In this document: positions 11,749 through 22,445 of the stretch, piece by piece
Position numbering within the stretch: position 1 is the stretch's first letter
Layout: the number at the start of each line of letters is the position of its first letter
From: Echinometra lucunter
Lineage: Eukaryota > Echinodermata > Echinoidea > Camarodonta > Echinometridae
Assembly: GCA_029962745.1 (NCBI GenBank)
Contig: CM057157.1
Coordinates: 26,229,953 to 26,293,952 of the forward strand
Direction: 5' to 3'
DNA: 64,000 bases
The notes under the pieces: model-generated
What the model saw: the letters and a program-made list of their open reading frames with translations, nothing else
Database searches by the model: none
Told to the model about the DNA's origin: nothing
Made by a program: the position numbers and the translations under genes

Positions 11749-13569
11749 ATGGCTTCTAGACGTAACTGTGAAGAAACCCTATCAGAACTCGTAGCAGGTG
11801 ACTTGATCTCTGCAATTAATCTTTCACAATGTAAAGTGAGTGAAGATATCTTGGAGCGATATGCTCAAGAGGGTATTATTGATGTTGCAGACAAGGATGG
11901 TCAAACACCATTGATGATCGCATGTTTGAAAGGTCTTGAAGATATTGTCAATTTCTTGTTAACCAACGGTGCCAACCCTAACTCCAGGACATTAAAAGAG
12001 GGTAACACCCCCATGCATTATGCATGCATGCTCGAGGATGCTATAAAGGAGGAATCCTTATCTGAAATATGCTATAATCAAGCAAAATGCAGGACTCCCA
12101 AGTTGCCTATTCTTCAGCTTCTGCTGAGTCACAAAGCATCTGTTCAGAGCAACTTAGATGGATGGAGTCCAGGATGCGTTGCTGCATTTTACATGCTTGA
12201 AGACATCGTTGAATTCTTCTTGTCAATGAATGATGATGATATGCCTTTGAAGGACAAGATCAAAATTTGTGAAATCCTTGGAGTGTCATGCATTAATCTG
12301 GATCGAAGTAATTCCAACCATGCATTTCGCTCTTTCTGCAGAGCATTATTGCTACAAGACGGTGCCGAAACTTGCAACGGGCCAGTTGAAACTTCTGAAC
12401 TTACTACTTGTTTTTCAAAGCTGTTTCTGAAAGAATTTCACACATTGGAGGAACTTGAGGCAGTTGGATCATCTGGAACAGCTTTCAAGGCCCATGCATT
12501 CTTGGTTGGGGAGAGGGTATTTCCCCCGAGTCTCAAAAAGAAGTATCTCTATCCATCCCTTGCATTCTTGGCCAATCGTCTAATGTTCCATGAGGACCAC
12601 GTTGAAAAGGGCTTTCAAATTTTCTCTTGTGCCCTTGGCTTTGAAAGATGTGGGGAACTGCAGCTAGGAACAGTACTAGAGATTCTGGGCTTCAAATATA
12701 TGTTCCACCAGGTGTCTCATTCCATAGAAGAGCCACAACCTCTTGTTCGTCAACGTACAAGGGATTTGATGTGTGCCTATGTTTCGGTACTTGATAATGT
12801 ACCCATTGATTGTCTTTTGAAAATGTGCTATTCCCTGATAGATAGCCTTGGTGTCATACTGTTTCATGAAGCCGTTGATTTGATAGGCCACAATGTTATG
12901 AAATCTACCTTGGAAGATGTAGAGAAATTACTGAGGGTCATTCGAGGTAGAATCTATAGGGAAAGGCGTGATGAATATCACTTGATTCCTTCGGTAACAC
13001 TGAAAATCATGACCCTTCTGCTGAAGAGGTTTGTATGTTCCATATTCCCGCATGACTTTGAATTATGGTTTCTTCTACAAGTAAGGTATGTGTTGCTAAG
13101 GATTCTGCTATCTGACACTGCTTCATACCAGGATAGATCAACTGGCAACACACTACTGCACATGATAGCATACTCTACACTTGAAGCAAGAGATCAGAGA
13201 GATAGCAGATGTGTTCAGGATCTTGCTCAGGCCTTTATTCGTCACGGTTGTCCACTAGATGCTGTGAGCGGAGAAGGTCAAACTGCCAGAGACATTTTAG
13301 AAGAGACTGGCTCAAAGAAACCACAAGTTAAGATGATTGAAGCAATGTTGAGTCCACCGACCACAGTGCTACAACTACAGGAAACAGCTGCCAGAGTAGT
13401 GCTGCGCCATGAGATTAGCTACCAAGACATCCTTCCTCAAAGGCTATGTGAGATGGTAGATGGAGTTACAGATTCAGACTTGGAGAGATCAGTATTAGAG
13501 ACAAATGACAATTCTGACAGTGATGAAGAAAATTGTACAAGGTGCAAGGAAATATGCTCTGTTATATAA
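11749..13569 (+). CDS. FEM1-like: FEM1-like ankyrin-repeat protein, predicted CRL substrate receptor (copy 1)
   Basis: A single coding exon of 606 codons. FEM1 proteins are substrate receptors of CUL2-RING E3 ubiquitin ligases that read C-terminal degrons. In this protein, ankyrin repeats cover about residues 49-166 (DKDGQTPLMIAC, EGNTPMHYAC, LDGWSPGCVAAF). The middle (about 170-450) is helical and matches FEM1's TPR-like region, with an EILG segment near 175 and FPPSLKKKYLYPSL near 258. A second ankyrin block lies at about 464-530 (STGNTLLHMIAY, GEGQTARDIL). The C-terminus has a BC-box-like LQLQETAARVV (541-551) and a CUL2-box-like ISYQDILPQRL (556-566). Length is close to typical FEM1 (about 620-670). 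The start is the first ATG after the splice acceptor at 11705 and aligns with the paralogue. The last residues are Cys-rich and diverge from the paralogue. It is not assigned to FEM1A, B or C; the sequence is too divergent to call an orthologue. Confidence 0.88.
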   Translation: MASRRNCEETLSELVAGDLISAINLSQCKVSEDILERYAQEGIIDVADKDGQTPLMIACLKGLEDIVNFLLTNGANPNSRTLKEGNTPMHYACMLEDAIKEESLSEICYNQAKCRTPKLPILQLLLSHKASVQSNLDGWSPGCVAAFYMLEDIVEFFLSMNDDDMPLKDKIKICEILGVSCINLDRSNSNHAFRSFCRALLLQDGAETCNGPVETSELTTCFSKLFLKEFHTLEELEAVGSSGTAFKAHAFLVGERVFPPSLKKKYLYPSLAFLANRLMFHEDHVEKGFQIFSCALGFERCGELQLGTVLEILGFKYMFHQVSHSIEEPQPLVRQRTRDLMCAYVSVLDNVPIDCLLKMCYSLIDSLGVILFHEAVDLIGHNVMKSTLEDVEKLLRVIRGRIYRERRDEYHLIPSVTLKIMTLLLKRFVCSIFPHDFELWFLLQVRYVLLRILLSDTASYQDRSTGNTLLHMIAYSTLEARDQRDSRCVQDLAQAFIRHGCPLDAVSGEGQTARDILEETGSKKPQVKMIEAMLSPPTTVLQLQETAARVVLRHEISYQDILPQRLCEMVDGVTDSDLERSVLETNDNSDSDEENCTRCKEICSVI

Positions 13570-13596
13570 CTGAAGAATCTTCTGGAAGATTTGTTG

Positions 13597-13650
13597 ATAG
13601 ACCAATTCCACAACGCAAGAGGGCAGCAGACTAGTCGCCATCCTGCGGTG
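13597..13650. repeat. Partial copy of TA-flanked MITE in 3' UTR
   Basis: Carries the same ATAGACCAATTCCA end and AGGGCAGCAG stretch as the complete element at 14080-14208, but no matching right end is seen. Confidence 0.55.
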
Positions 13651-14035
13651 TGTACCCAACTTTTACAGTGCATAAGTCAATAGCGTGTTATGTACATGCA
13701 TTCAATTTTTTCTATTTTGGACCAACATATGCAGATTTCTTTTAATGTTTGCAATGAGGAATAATCAGGAAAGTTCAGGTTGCAGCTGTGCATTGCTCAA
13801 ATGCCACAATTGGAGAAAGCTTAAAAATTGGAAGCTAACTGAATGCGAAATTCACTTGCCTTGACTCATGAGGCCTGTTTGTGTGAGAAGCCAGTATACA
13901 CAGTTTTACTGCCAAAACTAAGGGAAAAACTAACGAAAGTACAAAAATACATCATACCTGTACCTTCATCTGTCAGATATGGCCACTGTCTTACTTCATC
14001 TACCCATGTATCCATGCTTTATTTTATTGATCTAG

Positions 14036-14041
14036 AATAAA
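14036..14041 (+). terminator. Polyadenylation signal, FEM1-like gene 1
   Basis: A canonical AATAAA about 470 bp after the stop codon, before the next insertion element. It is the best candidate 3' end for this gene. Confidence 0.5.
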
Positions 14042-14079
14042 GTTAATGAAACAATATCAGGGCATATCTTATATATTTC

Positions 14080-14208
14080 ATAGACCAATTCCACAACACG
14101 GGAGGGCAGCAGCCACAGAGCCAATCGCGGTCAGGGCACTATCACACCACAGCTATCGCGTAGCTGATTGAGGGCCAAATGTATAACTCTGAGATGGAAT
14201 TGGTCTAT
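14080..14208. mobile_element. Short MITE, TA target site
   Basis: Perfect 14-bp terminal inverted repeats (ATAGACCAATTCCA and TGGAATTGGTCTAT). If the outer TA is the duplicated target, it fits a Tc1/mariner-type MITE of about 123 bp. Confidence 0.75.
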
Positions 14209-14349
14209 ATGCTGGGTTTTTTCTCATACTGGGTCAGAGTTGATGCAAGACTTATCCAAGTTTAAACAGGGTGGCTTTTTTAGATATAGTAAATTCTCAT
14301 CACCATCCAGTTATCATCAACCTGTGGAGAACACTTCATTTTAAAGTGT

Positions 14350-14530
14350 CCAAGATAAGGTCTAAAAACCTCTTCTTGGGCATTGAAGTGGGCATTATTT
14401 TGGACATCATTCCTAACGTCATCTTGGACATTGTTTCAGCATCGGTTTCAAGGTTGTCTTCGGCATCATCATAGACATTAATCCAAATTTGATCTTCAAC
14501 ATAATTTTGACATCATCTTCAACATCATCA
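14350..14530. repeat. Degenerate GACATCATC-type minisatellite
   Basis: Repeated short motifs such as TTGGACATCATT, ATCTTGGACATTG and CAACATCATC with irregular spacing. Non-coding. Confidence 0.5.
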
Positions 14531-14766
14531 TTTACTTTTTCTGAATTTAAAGATACTGCAAATGTTGTACTGCCATGGGTTGAATAGTGGGATCAGAGTT
14601 GATTGACAAACATCGTTGTCGACCTTGATTTTTCTAAAGTGCTGATAATATTCTGAAATTAATTCCTCATGACATTGTTCTTTTTGAAAAGTGACATATC
14701 AAGTCAGTTGCCAATCTGGAATTTGGTTGTGGCAGAATGGATAGTAGTTTATAGATTTAGTACCCT

Positions 14767-15132
14767 TTAAGGTGCTTTCACACATGATGCGACAGTGTGG
14801 TAACACGCTGTGTCACCACACTTTTTTGTGTACAAGCCTATGGGGTATAGGGCGACAAAAAAATGTTGCCGAGGCAGGACACACTTTTGTTTGCTGCCTA
14901 GATACAAAAAATGTGCACCAATCAAATTTCTAAAAGGTTAGCGCAAAAATTGTTGCCATGAGATTGCTTGCGCAAGTTTTGACAATATGCTCTCTTATTG
15001 CGAGTTGACGCGTTAATGCATATGTGTTCATAGCATATGTGGTGACACAAAGTCCCATCATGTGTGAAGACAAAACAGTGTTGCGCCACAGTGTGTTACC
15101 ACACTGTCGCATCATGTGTGAAAGCACCTTTA
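14767..15132. mobile_element. PIF/Harbinger-like MITE
   Basis: The body 14770-15129 has terminal inverted repeats of about 44 bp with one or two mismatches (starting AGGTGCTTTCACACATGATG). A 3-bp TTA duplication flanks it (14767-14769, 15130-15132), as in PIF/Harbinger elements. No transposase. A related copy lies at 46537-46875. Confidence 0.82.
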
Positions 15133-15477
15133 GTGGTGACGAGAGTAGTCTGCAGGCACAGACCCTATTTGACACGTTATCTAAATGCATATAACCTCTT
15201 GAGAGAAGCCTAGTCAAAGTGCCTACTGGCCATGTCAATATAGGTCAGGAGCTGCTAGATTCTCAAACTCAAACCTCTATGACCTGTTTTGACTGACCAG
15301 GATTTGTGCCTGCAAACTAGTGATAGAGTGGCTACAGGGGCTGCAGAAGTGGGGGGTGAGGGGGGGGGGGGGGCAGGGGCCTGCAGGCCACGAATGGCAA
15401 CGAACACGAACGCATGTCCAAAATTTTCGAATACGTTAGGCATTCGTTGGCTCGATTCACTAATATTACGGGGCCTT

Positions 15478-15830
15478 TATTCCAAAGGTTCGTTTTTCCA
15501 AAACACACAGATTGCCTATACCTAGATGTTCGTTAGTCCGAAAATGGAAAAGGGTTCGTTAATCCGAAAATTTGTGGCATTATTCCGAAGGTTCGTTATT
15601 GCGAAGGTTCGATGGTCCGAAAAAAAAATAAGGTTCGTTAGTCTGAAAATAACCAACAAACTTATTACTAACCTTATTTGATTTTCGGACTAACGGACCT
15701 CCGGAATAACGAACCTTATTTCTTTTTTGGATTAACAAACCTTCGGAATAACGAACCTTATTTCATTTTTGGACTAACGAACCTTCAGAATAATGAACCT
15801 TCGGAATGAACGAACCTTCGGAATAATGAA
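15478..15830. repeat. Foldback repeat built from GGTTCGTTA/TCCGAAAA units
   Basis: The left half has motifs GGTTCGTTAGTCCGAAAA and ATTCCGAAGGTTCGTTA. The right half has their inverse complement (CGGAATAACGAACCTT, GGACTAACGAACC) in several copies. The segment is a long imperfect inverted repeat whose arms are themselves tandem repeats. No target duplication could be fixed. Confidence 0.8.
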
Positions 15831-16319
15831 CTGTAACCAAGAATTCATTGTCAGTAGGTTAATGTGCAATATTTCATTGGACATGTATGCAGGGTTCTCA
15901 CTAGAAAAAAATCTACACATGGTTCCCCCTCTGCGCAAAGCGCGTAATTTTCAGAAGTTTTACGGAATAACACCTAAAGTTAGGTGTGACAGCAGTACAT
16001 GCTATAGCAAAGGATGAAAAATACTTCTTGGTAAGCAGGAGTTGTCTACTAATGGCATAAAAGTAAAAATACATTTCCAAAAAGCAAAACAATCTGTGAC
16101 AGTTATCATTATTGTTAGGAATATATACTCCAAATATTTTTTTTACCCTTGTTGCCACGCATGGTGCAGCAGTTTCACACATGGTTCTTCCTTGTCTGAA
16201 ATCCTTTACGCATGGTATTGGAAACGTGGGTGTTATGTACTGGCGAGAACCATGCATGTATGTGTAATGTTCAATACATGTAGTTCTTTCATTTGCACCT
16301 TGTTACTTGTATGTACATG

Positions 16320-16483
16320 TACACTCTCAGAAAAGTTTTTAAGTTAGTTGAAATATGAACCTACCAACTGGTGGTTTAAAAAAATCATGTTTTGCAAACA
16401 GTTTTTGTAAACAAACAGTTGGTAGGTTCATATTTTAACCAACCTAATGATTTTTTTAAACTAACTTCAGTTCTAAGAGTGTA
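16320..16483. mobile_element. MITE with TACACTCT termini
   Basis: Ends TACACTCTCAGAA and TTCTAAGAGTGTA are inverted repeats, with a second internal inverted pair around CAACTGTTTG/ACCTACCAACTG and TTAAACTAACTT. The TA at each end fits a TA target site. About 164 bp. Confidence 0.75.
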
Positions 16484-16983
16484 CTTTTATCTTGTAAATG
16501 ATGATAGTGAAAAAAATGTATATTTGATTTATAGCAATAAACCAATTTGAAATTGCAATTACTAATACCCATATAGTTGTGTAATATTCTGACAATATAC
16601 TTTTACTGATGGTCCTATGAATATATTTACACTTATCTATGCATTGATGATTATTTCGTGGAAATGTTAATCATATAAAGTATTTAAATTAATTACAGTG
16701 TAATTTTGTTATTTATTACAGCAAAAGGAAATTTAGTGAAATATAAAAACTTGCTTTTCTGTACTGTTTACTTTAACTGCGTACATATACATGCATAGTG
16801 TATGTAGTATGAGACACTGAAATGAAGATGTTTGGAATGAGTTTCTAGACGTCTACACCACGGGGAAAAAAATCAACAATCTGACTGAAAATACAGTTTA
16901 AAATGGATTGAAAGGGAAAGAAAAAAGTAGGAGAAAAGGGAAAGAAGGAAAAGAGAAAGTTACTGAGAGGAAGACAAATGCTA

Positions 16984-17310
16984 GAGAGAGAGAGAGAGAG
17001 AGGGGGGGGGGGGTGGAGAAAGGGATGGCTGAAGAAAGATCAAGAGGGGGTTGTTACATCTTTAGTATGAAGTTGAGACAACAGTGAAAACTATAAAAGA
17101 ATATCAAGTTCAGTAATTCAGTGATTTATTCTTACACTGTAGTTGCCACAACTTTGTTCTGAAAATACAGGGACAAATTTATATATTGTAAAGCAGATAT
17201 TGAAAACAATACTGAAAACAATCAGAAACAACTATAATTTGGGTGAGTGAAAGTGATATGGAGAAAGAGCAGAAGACAAGAGGAGAGAGAGAGAGAGAGA
17301 GAGAAAGTCG
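16984..17310. repeat. GA dinucleotide microsatellites
   Basis: Short (GA)n tracts at about 16984-17002, followed by a G run, and at about 17281-17303. No gene is seen between the MITE cluster and the second FEM1-like promoter region. Confidence 0.7.
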
Positions 17311-17710
17311 GTGGTTGGGGCCTTGTGTACAGTAGAAGGGTAAGGGAGAGATAACCTTATTGGCGTGCATGGAGAAAACGGCATAAAACAGTTGGGCATG
17401 AGAGGATTTTTGAAAAAAAAAAAAATGTTGGTTATGCGAGTATGCGCAAGGGAAAAAATGGTTTTTTTTTCTGTAGTTTTAACTTTTAAGCACAGAATAG
17501 TGCGGAAAATCTTTTGGAAATTTGTGAGATGTGATTCATACATGAATTAAAATAGAATGCTAACAAGTGCGATAAATGATGGAGTGATCAATGATTAATT
17601 TTTCAACATATAAAATTCACTCAGTCATTGAAAAGCAGTAGTTTCTTCTGAAAAGAGATTTCAAAATCAATAGGTGGTTAAATCCCAGGGGTAGAGTTTT
17701 TCATGTTTAA

Positions 17711-17732
17711 GGGGGGGGGGGGGGGGGGGGGG
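17711..17732. repeat. Poly-G tract
   Basis: A run of about 22 G upstream of the second FEM1-like gene's presumed promoter. Confidence 0.9.
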
Positions 17733-17869
17733 TTCATACAGCAGCTGCAATATATGCATATGACTGCAATGCCTCCTTCCCTTGGATCCCTCCGCCTCCC
17801 CTCCTCTGAGCCTAGCCCGTGCTGCGCTGTAGCATAATAATAGTCAACACAATTAATAAGCTGATATTT

Positions 17870-18052
17870 ACGATCCTCTGACCACGCCCACTTTTACAAG
17901 CAGAGCTCTGCGTTTGTGTGCTTCTGACGCTGTAATCGGTGATTTTTAACAATAAAATACCATCTAACGTTTGAGACTGTTGAGAATATGATCGATAATA
18001 GCATCCAAAGCTTGCAAAGGAGGACAGCAGGACAGCGTGGATGAGCTATTCA
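17870..18052 (+). promoter_or_regulatory. Putative promoter and 5' non-coding exon of FEM1-like gene 2
   Basis: Contains GACCACGCCCAC (17880-17895), the same string as upstream of gene 1, followed about 160 bp later by a good splice donor (TATTCAG|GTGAGAAAA after 18052). The coding exon's acceptor is likely the AAATCTAAAG ending near 20520, aligned with gene 1's acceptor. Limits are inferred. Confidence 0.4.
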
Positions 18053-18639
18053 GGTGAGAAAATTCTTTCTTTTTACAATCACACCAATGCAATATTCATT
18101 ATTTGCCCATTGTTTGACGACGTTACTTACATCGTATGGGCATGTATACTAATACGCAAATTATGTGATGCGTAAAAAATAGAGATGCCGAAGCTGTTTG
18201 TTGTCGCATATTAGCAGTTGCAGCGATTGCACGTAACCCCCCCCCCCCTACTAGATGGCTTAGGCATGAACTTGAAATTGATTGCATTTGCTAGGCGTGG
18301 TACATTTAGAATGTGCTAAATGTATTAAATGATTCTTTTCTAGGACAATTGCCTCCTGCAAGCACACAAAATAAACTCCTTGGGCATGTGGGGCGCTGCT
18401 GAGAGTGAGACCGTACCATGCACCCTTCTATGCCAGTGGTCAAAATCACCCCCTTTTCGAGCCTCTTCTCGAAAAATTTACCCCTCAGAGTCAAGGCTCA
18501 AACAAGTTCTTTCTTCCTGAAGTTACTTAAACATTATACAAAGCTGTAATATGATGTATGACGTCAAGACTAAGGACCTTACTAAGGATAAACTAGGCCT
18601 AACACGTGTTAACAAACTTTAGCACATACCTTTTTCCTG

Positions 18640-19012
18640 ATTTGTATTTTTTTTTTTTTTTTGGGGGGGGGGGGGGGGGTTATCCCACAAGCTTGACACC
18701 CACGAGTCATAGGCCCACAAGCTAGACATTGAAAACGGGTCCATGAGTCGTACAGCCCATGAGTTATACAGCCCACAAGCTAGACACTAAGTGAACAAGG
18801 CCTGTGAGCTCGACACTAAGTAAAATGGGCCCATGAACTTGACACAATGTAAATTACACAAGCTTGACACTAGGTAAATAAGGCCAATGGGCTCGACACT
18901 ACGTCTACTACTACTACTACATGTAGGTGGCTTATAATTAGGCCCATATATATTGAGCTCATGCAGTCGTGGGTCTTATTTGCCTGGAGTCGAGCTCGTG
19001 GGCCTTATTCGC
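18640..19012. repeat. Degenerate repeat of GACACTA/CCCACAAGCT motifs, left part
   Basis: After a T/G block, variants of CCCACAAGCTAGACACTAAG, GGCCCATGAGTCGTA and AAGGCC recur about every 25-40 bp. The inverse motifs (GAGCTCGTGGGCCTTATT) appear at about 18965-19010. The array is interrupted by a MITE and continues at 19426. Confidence 0.65.
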
Positions 19013-19425
19013 TTAACCCATTCGTGACAGAAGGTCCACATTATGTGGTTTGGTCTAATAACTTTTGATGCAGAGCCCTTAAATCATACTAAATACATGA
19101 GCAGAAAGAGCAAAAAATTCCACACTTACGGTGCCCAATTTTGGTTGCATTATTATTTGTTGTTTGATGCTGAAAAATTTTTAAAGGAAAATAAGCATTA
19201 AAATCCTTCAATTGGTAATGCGTTGAAAATGTTAAAATTACCGTTTTCCCTGCAAATTGGCAACTTCATGACTTCTCAGCATACATTCTGTCAATTTATA
19301 TTTATTTCAGATACATGTTTTATAAGAAAAATGTAGCAATAAAAGAAAAATGTTGGTGTTGCCAATTTGAAGAATAAAAGCTGAACAAATTAGGCTTTAA
19401 ATAATTCCTGTCACGAATGGGTTAA
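19013..19425 (+). mobile_element. piggyBac-like MITE (copy 1), TTAA target
   Basis: TTAA at both edges (19013-19016, 19422-19425) encloses a body with perfect termini CCCATTCGTGACAG and CTGTCACGAATGGG. TTAA duplication plus CCC...GGG ends is the piggyBac signature. About 405 bp, AT-rich, non-coding. It sits inside an older inverted-motif array. Confidence 0.88.
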
Positions 19426-19545
19426 TATCTAGCTCGTTGGCCGTATGACTCAAGCTATATGATTCATGAGCCGTATAACTGGTGAGCTGTATGACTCCTG
19501 AGCCGTAGGACTTGTGGGTGTGGAGCTCGTGACGTGCACAGGTCT
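19426..19545. repeat. Degenerate inverted-motif array, right part
   Basis: Continuation of the array at 18640-19012 with inverse motifs (GAGCCGTATGACTC, GAGCTGTATGACTC, TGTGGAGCTCGTGA). Separated from the left part by the TTAA-flanked MITE. Confidence 0.6.
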
Positions 19546-20317
19546 GTTTTTGGCACCCTAAACGCATCAAATGGGCAAAAACTACACTTTCTACATGTAC
19601 ATATTTTTCAGGTTGAGCTTTTGTGCAGCAATATATTTGAATTCCTTCGGCCCTCTCCCGCTGCGGGTCAGGCATTTAGTCCAGACAGGCTACTAAATCT
19701 TCCCCTATTATTGGGTAAGTTTGATGAACAATAGAGAGTAGTCTCTGTATTGACATGATTGAGAATAGCCATTGATGTATTTTACACTTGTCATATTAGT
19801 AATCAGATATGACAAGGGGCAGAAAAAAAAAGTGTTTTGGCTAGTAAATTTGTTTTTCCTTCCATAATACTGCAAGAGGAAATACTTACTTTTGTAGTGC
19901 CCTCTACCATTATAGATCTGCCCAGCCTAGTAACACTACAGTTAGTAGAGTTTGGTGTGTGTCAGCCCATTCATGAAAGGTATTATTTGAAGCCATACTG
20001 ATAAGCTTTTCTTCTTTAAATTTGGGATGCCAGTATTTTTCTTTTACTACTAAATTTTTCTTATAAAGAGCCATGTAATCGAAAATGAATTTAAATTGAC
20101 AGAATTAATATGTTGAGAAGTTAAATAGTTTTCATTTTGCATGGAAAAACCACTGATTGCAAATTAAAGGATTTTAGTGCATATTTAAAAAAATTTTTTT
20201 TGGCATCAAACAACAAATACATCCAAAATGGGCACATAATCTATGAAAAGTGGTTGGTAATAGGATACACTTCCATACATTGTGCTGAAGTGGCTACCAT
20301 GTGTAATAAAGACATCA

Positions 20318-20470
20318 AGTTATTATTATTGTTATCATTATTATTATGATTATCATTATTATGATTATCATTATTATTATCATTATCATTATTATTATTA
20401 TCACCATCATCATCATCATTATAATTATCATCATTATCATCATTTTCATCATCATTATTATTAATATTGT
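20318..20470. repeat. ATT/ATC trinucleotide microsatellite
   Basis: About 150 bp of TTATTA, ATCATT and CATCAT repeats immediately upstream of the presumed splice acceptor of FEM1-like gene 2. Confidence 0.92.
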
Positions 20471-20570
20471 TGTTGTTAGTATTACTGAAGTATGGTCTTC
20501 TTATTTTTTTTAAATCTAAAGGAACATTATTGGAACTGATAGCCCTTGGAGGTGCTGAGACTTCATGATC

Positions 20571-22445
20571 ATGGCGTCTGGATGTAGCAGTGGAGAAACT
20601 CTGTCACTGGTGGAGCCAGTAGCAGGTGACTTGGCCACTGCGATTTCTCAGGGGACCGTGAGTGAAGAGATCCTGGAGCGATATGCTCAAGAGGGTCTTA
20701 TTGATGTCCCAGACAAGGATGGACGAACACCATTGATGATCGCATGTTTGACAGGCCTCGAGGACGTTGTCAAGTTCTTGTTAACCAACGGTGCCAACCC
20801 GAACTGCAAGAGCTTAAATGATGGCAACACCCCTCTGCATTATGCATGCATGGTAGGAGATGCAATGAAAGAGGAATTTTATATCAGAGTATCTCAACTA
20901 GCAAAAGGGGTACCCTCAAAGATTTCTCTTGTCAAGCTTCTGCTGAGTTATGGGGCATCAGTTCAGAACAATCTAGATGGATGGAGTCCAGTATGTGTTG
21001 CTGCACTGTACCTGCTGAAGGACATTGTTGACTTCTTCTTGTCAATGACAGATGAGGATATTCCCTTAGAGGACAAGATCAAAGCTTCTGAAATACTTGG
21101 AGTGTTACAGGCTTCTGTGGGTCAACGTCCCTTCAGCGATGCATGTGACAGTTTTTGCCGAGCACTGACCTTACAAGAAGATGCAAGAGCTCCCATAAGG
21201 CAAGGTGACCCATCTGAACTTGCTTCTTGTCTGTCAAAGTTCTCTCTCAAAGAGTCTCACACTCTGGAAGAATTCAAGTCATTGGAACCGCCTCAAGCTG
21301 CCGTTTTGGCTCATACATTATTGGTTGCGGAAAGGATTTTTCCTCCAAGTCTCAGGCAAAGCTATTATTTTCCCCTTCTCATACGCATTGCGGGAATCAT
21401 AATGTACCATGATGAAATGGCCGAGGCAGCCTTTCAAATATTCTCTCATGCCCTTGATTTTGAAAGACACGGAGAGCTCCAGCTGGGAGGAGTACTAGAG
21501 CGATTATCATTTGCATATATGTATCACCAGGTGCGATGCAGCTATGAAGAACCTCGGCCTCCTGTTCGTCAGTGTACAAGCGATTTGTTGGATGCTTATT
21601 CTTCCATATTTAGCAATGCACCTATTGATCAACTGTGGAATGTGTGCCATTCCCTTATGCACATGTTTGGTGTCATACTATTTTACGATGCCTGGAATTT
21701 TATAATGCCTGATAATCTAAAATCCACTGTGGAAGACGTAGAGAAGTTACTGAGGGTTATTCGGGGTAGAATCCGTAGAGAAAGGCCTGAAGAGTACCAC
21801 TGTGTGCCTTCGGTGGCACTGGAAATCATGACTCTCATGAGGAAGGAATTCAAAGAAGGTTACTTCGATGACTTCCAATTACGCTTTAATATTAAAGAAA
21901 GGTATGTGTTGCTCAGGGTTCTGCTATCTGACAATGCTTCTTACCAAGATAGGTCCACTGGGAACACACTACTGCATGTTCTTGCATACACTGCATTAGC
22001 AGCAAGAGATAAAAAACTTAGGAAATGTACAGAGCATCTTGCTGGGGCCTTTGTACGTCATGGATGTCCTCTAGATGCTGTGAATGCTGAGGGTCAAACT
22101 GCACAAGATATTTTGGAGGAGAGTGGATCTCAGAAGCCACATATTAAGCTGATACAGTCTTTGTTGAGCCCACCAACCACAGTGCTACATTTGCAGGAAG
22201 CAGCTGCTAGAGTAGTGCTGCATCATAAGATCGACTACAAAGGCATCCTTCCTCAAAGGCTATGTAGGATGGTTGATGGAGTCTCCGATTCGGACTTTAA
22301 GATATCAGTATTAAAAAGAAAGTGCAGAGGTGACAGTAGTGAAGAAAACAGTGACAGTAGTGATAGTAGTACAGAAGATAGTGAAAGCAGTGATGACAGT
22401 AGTGACAGTGACGACAGCAGTGACAGTAATGATGAAAATGATTAG
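20571..22445 (+). CDS. FEM1-like: FEM1-like ankyrin-repeat protein, predicted CRL substrate receptor (copy 2)
   Basis: Single coding exon, 624 codons from the ATG at 20571; an ATG two codons upstream (20565) is in frame, but the 20571 start aligns with MAS of the paralogue. Same architecture as the gene at 11749: ankyrin repeats (DKDGRTPLMIAC, DGNTPLHYAC, LDGWSPVCVAAL), FEM1-like helical middle (ASEILGVLQ, FPPSLRQSYYFPLL), second ankyrin block (STGNTLLHVLAY, AEGQTAQDILEE) and a BC-box/CUL2-box-like end (LHLQEAAARVV, IDYKGILPQRL). It differs at the C-terminus, which carries about 35 residues of Ser/Asp/Glu derived from a GACAGTAGT-type repeat that runs on past the stop. Tandem paralogy and the shared CCACGCCCAC promoter string indicate local duplication of a whole gene. 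Function is inferred from family membership; no substrate can be proposed from sequence. Confidence 0.88.
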   Translation: MASGCSSGETLSLVEPVAGDLATAISQGTVSEEILERYAQEGLIDVPDKDGRTPLMIACLTGLEDVVKFLLTNGANPNCKSLNDGNTPLHYACMVGDAMKEEFYIRVSQLAKGVPSKISLVKLLLSYGASVQNNLDGWSPVCVAALYLLKDIVDFFLSMTDEDIPLEDKIKASEILGVLQASVGQRPFSDACDSFCRALTLQEDARAPIRQGDPSELASCLSKFSLKESHTLEEFKSLEPPQAAVLAHTLLVAERIFPPSLRQSYYFPLLIRIAGIIMYHDEMAEAAFQIFSHALDFERHGELQLGGVLERLSFAYMYHQVRCSYEEPRPPVRQCTSDLLDAYSSIFSNAPIDQLWNVCHSLMHMFGVILFYDAWNFIMPDNLKSTVEDVEKLLRVIRGRIRRERPEEYHCVPSVALEIMTLMRKEFKEGYFDDFQLRFNIKERYVLLRVLLSDNASYQDRSTGNTLLHVLAYTALAARDKKLRKCTEHLAGAFVRHGCPLDAVNAEGQTAQDILEESGSQKPHIKLIQSLLSPPTTVLHLQEAAARVVLHHKIDYKGILPQRLCRMVDGVSDSDFKISVLKRKCRGDSSEENSDSSDSSTEDSESSDDSSDSDDSSDSNDEND

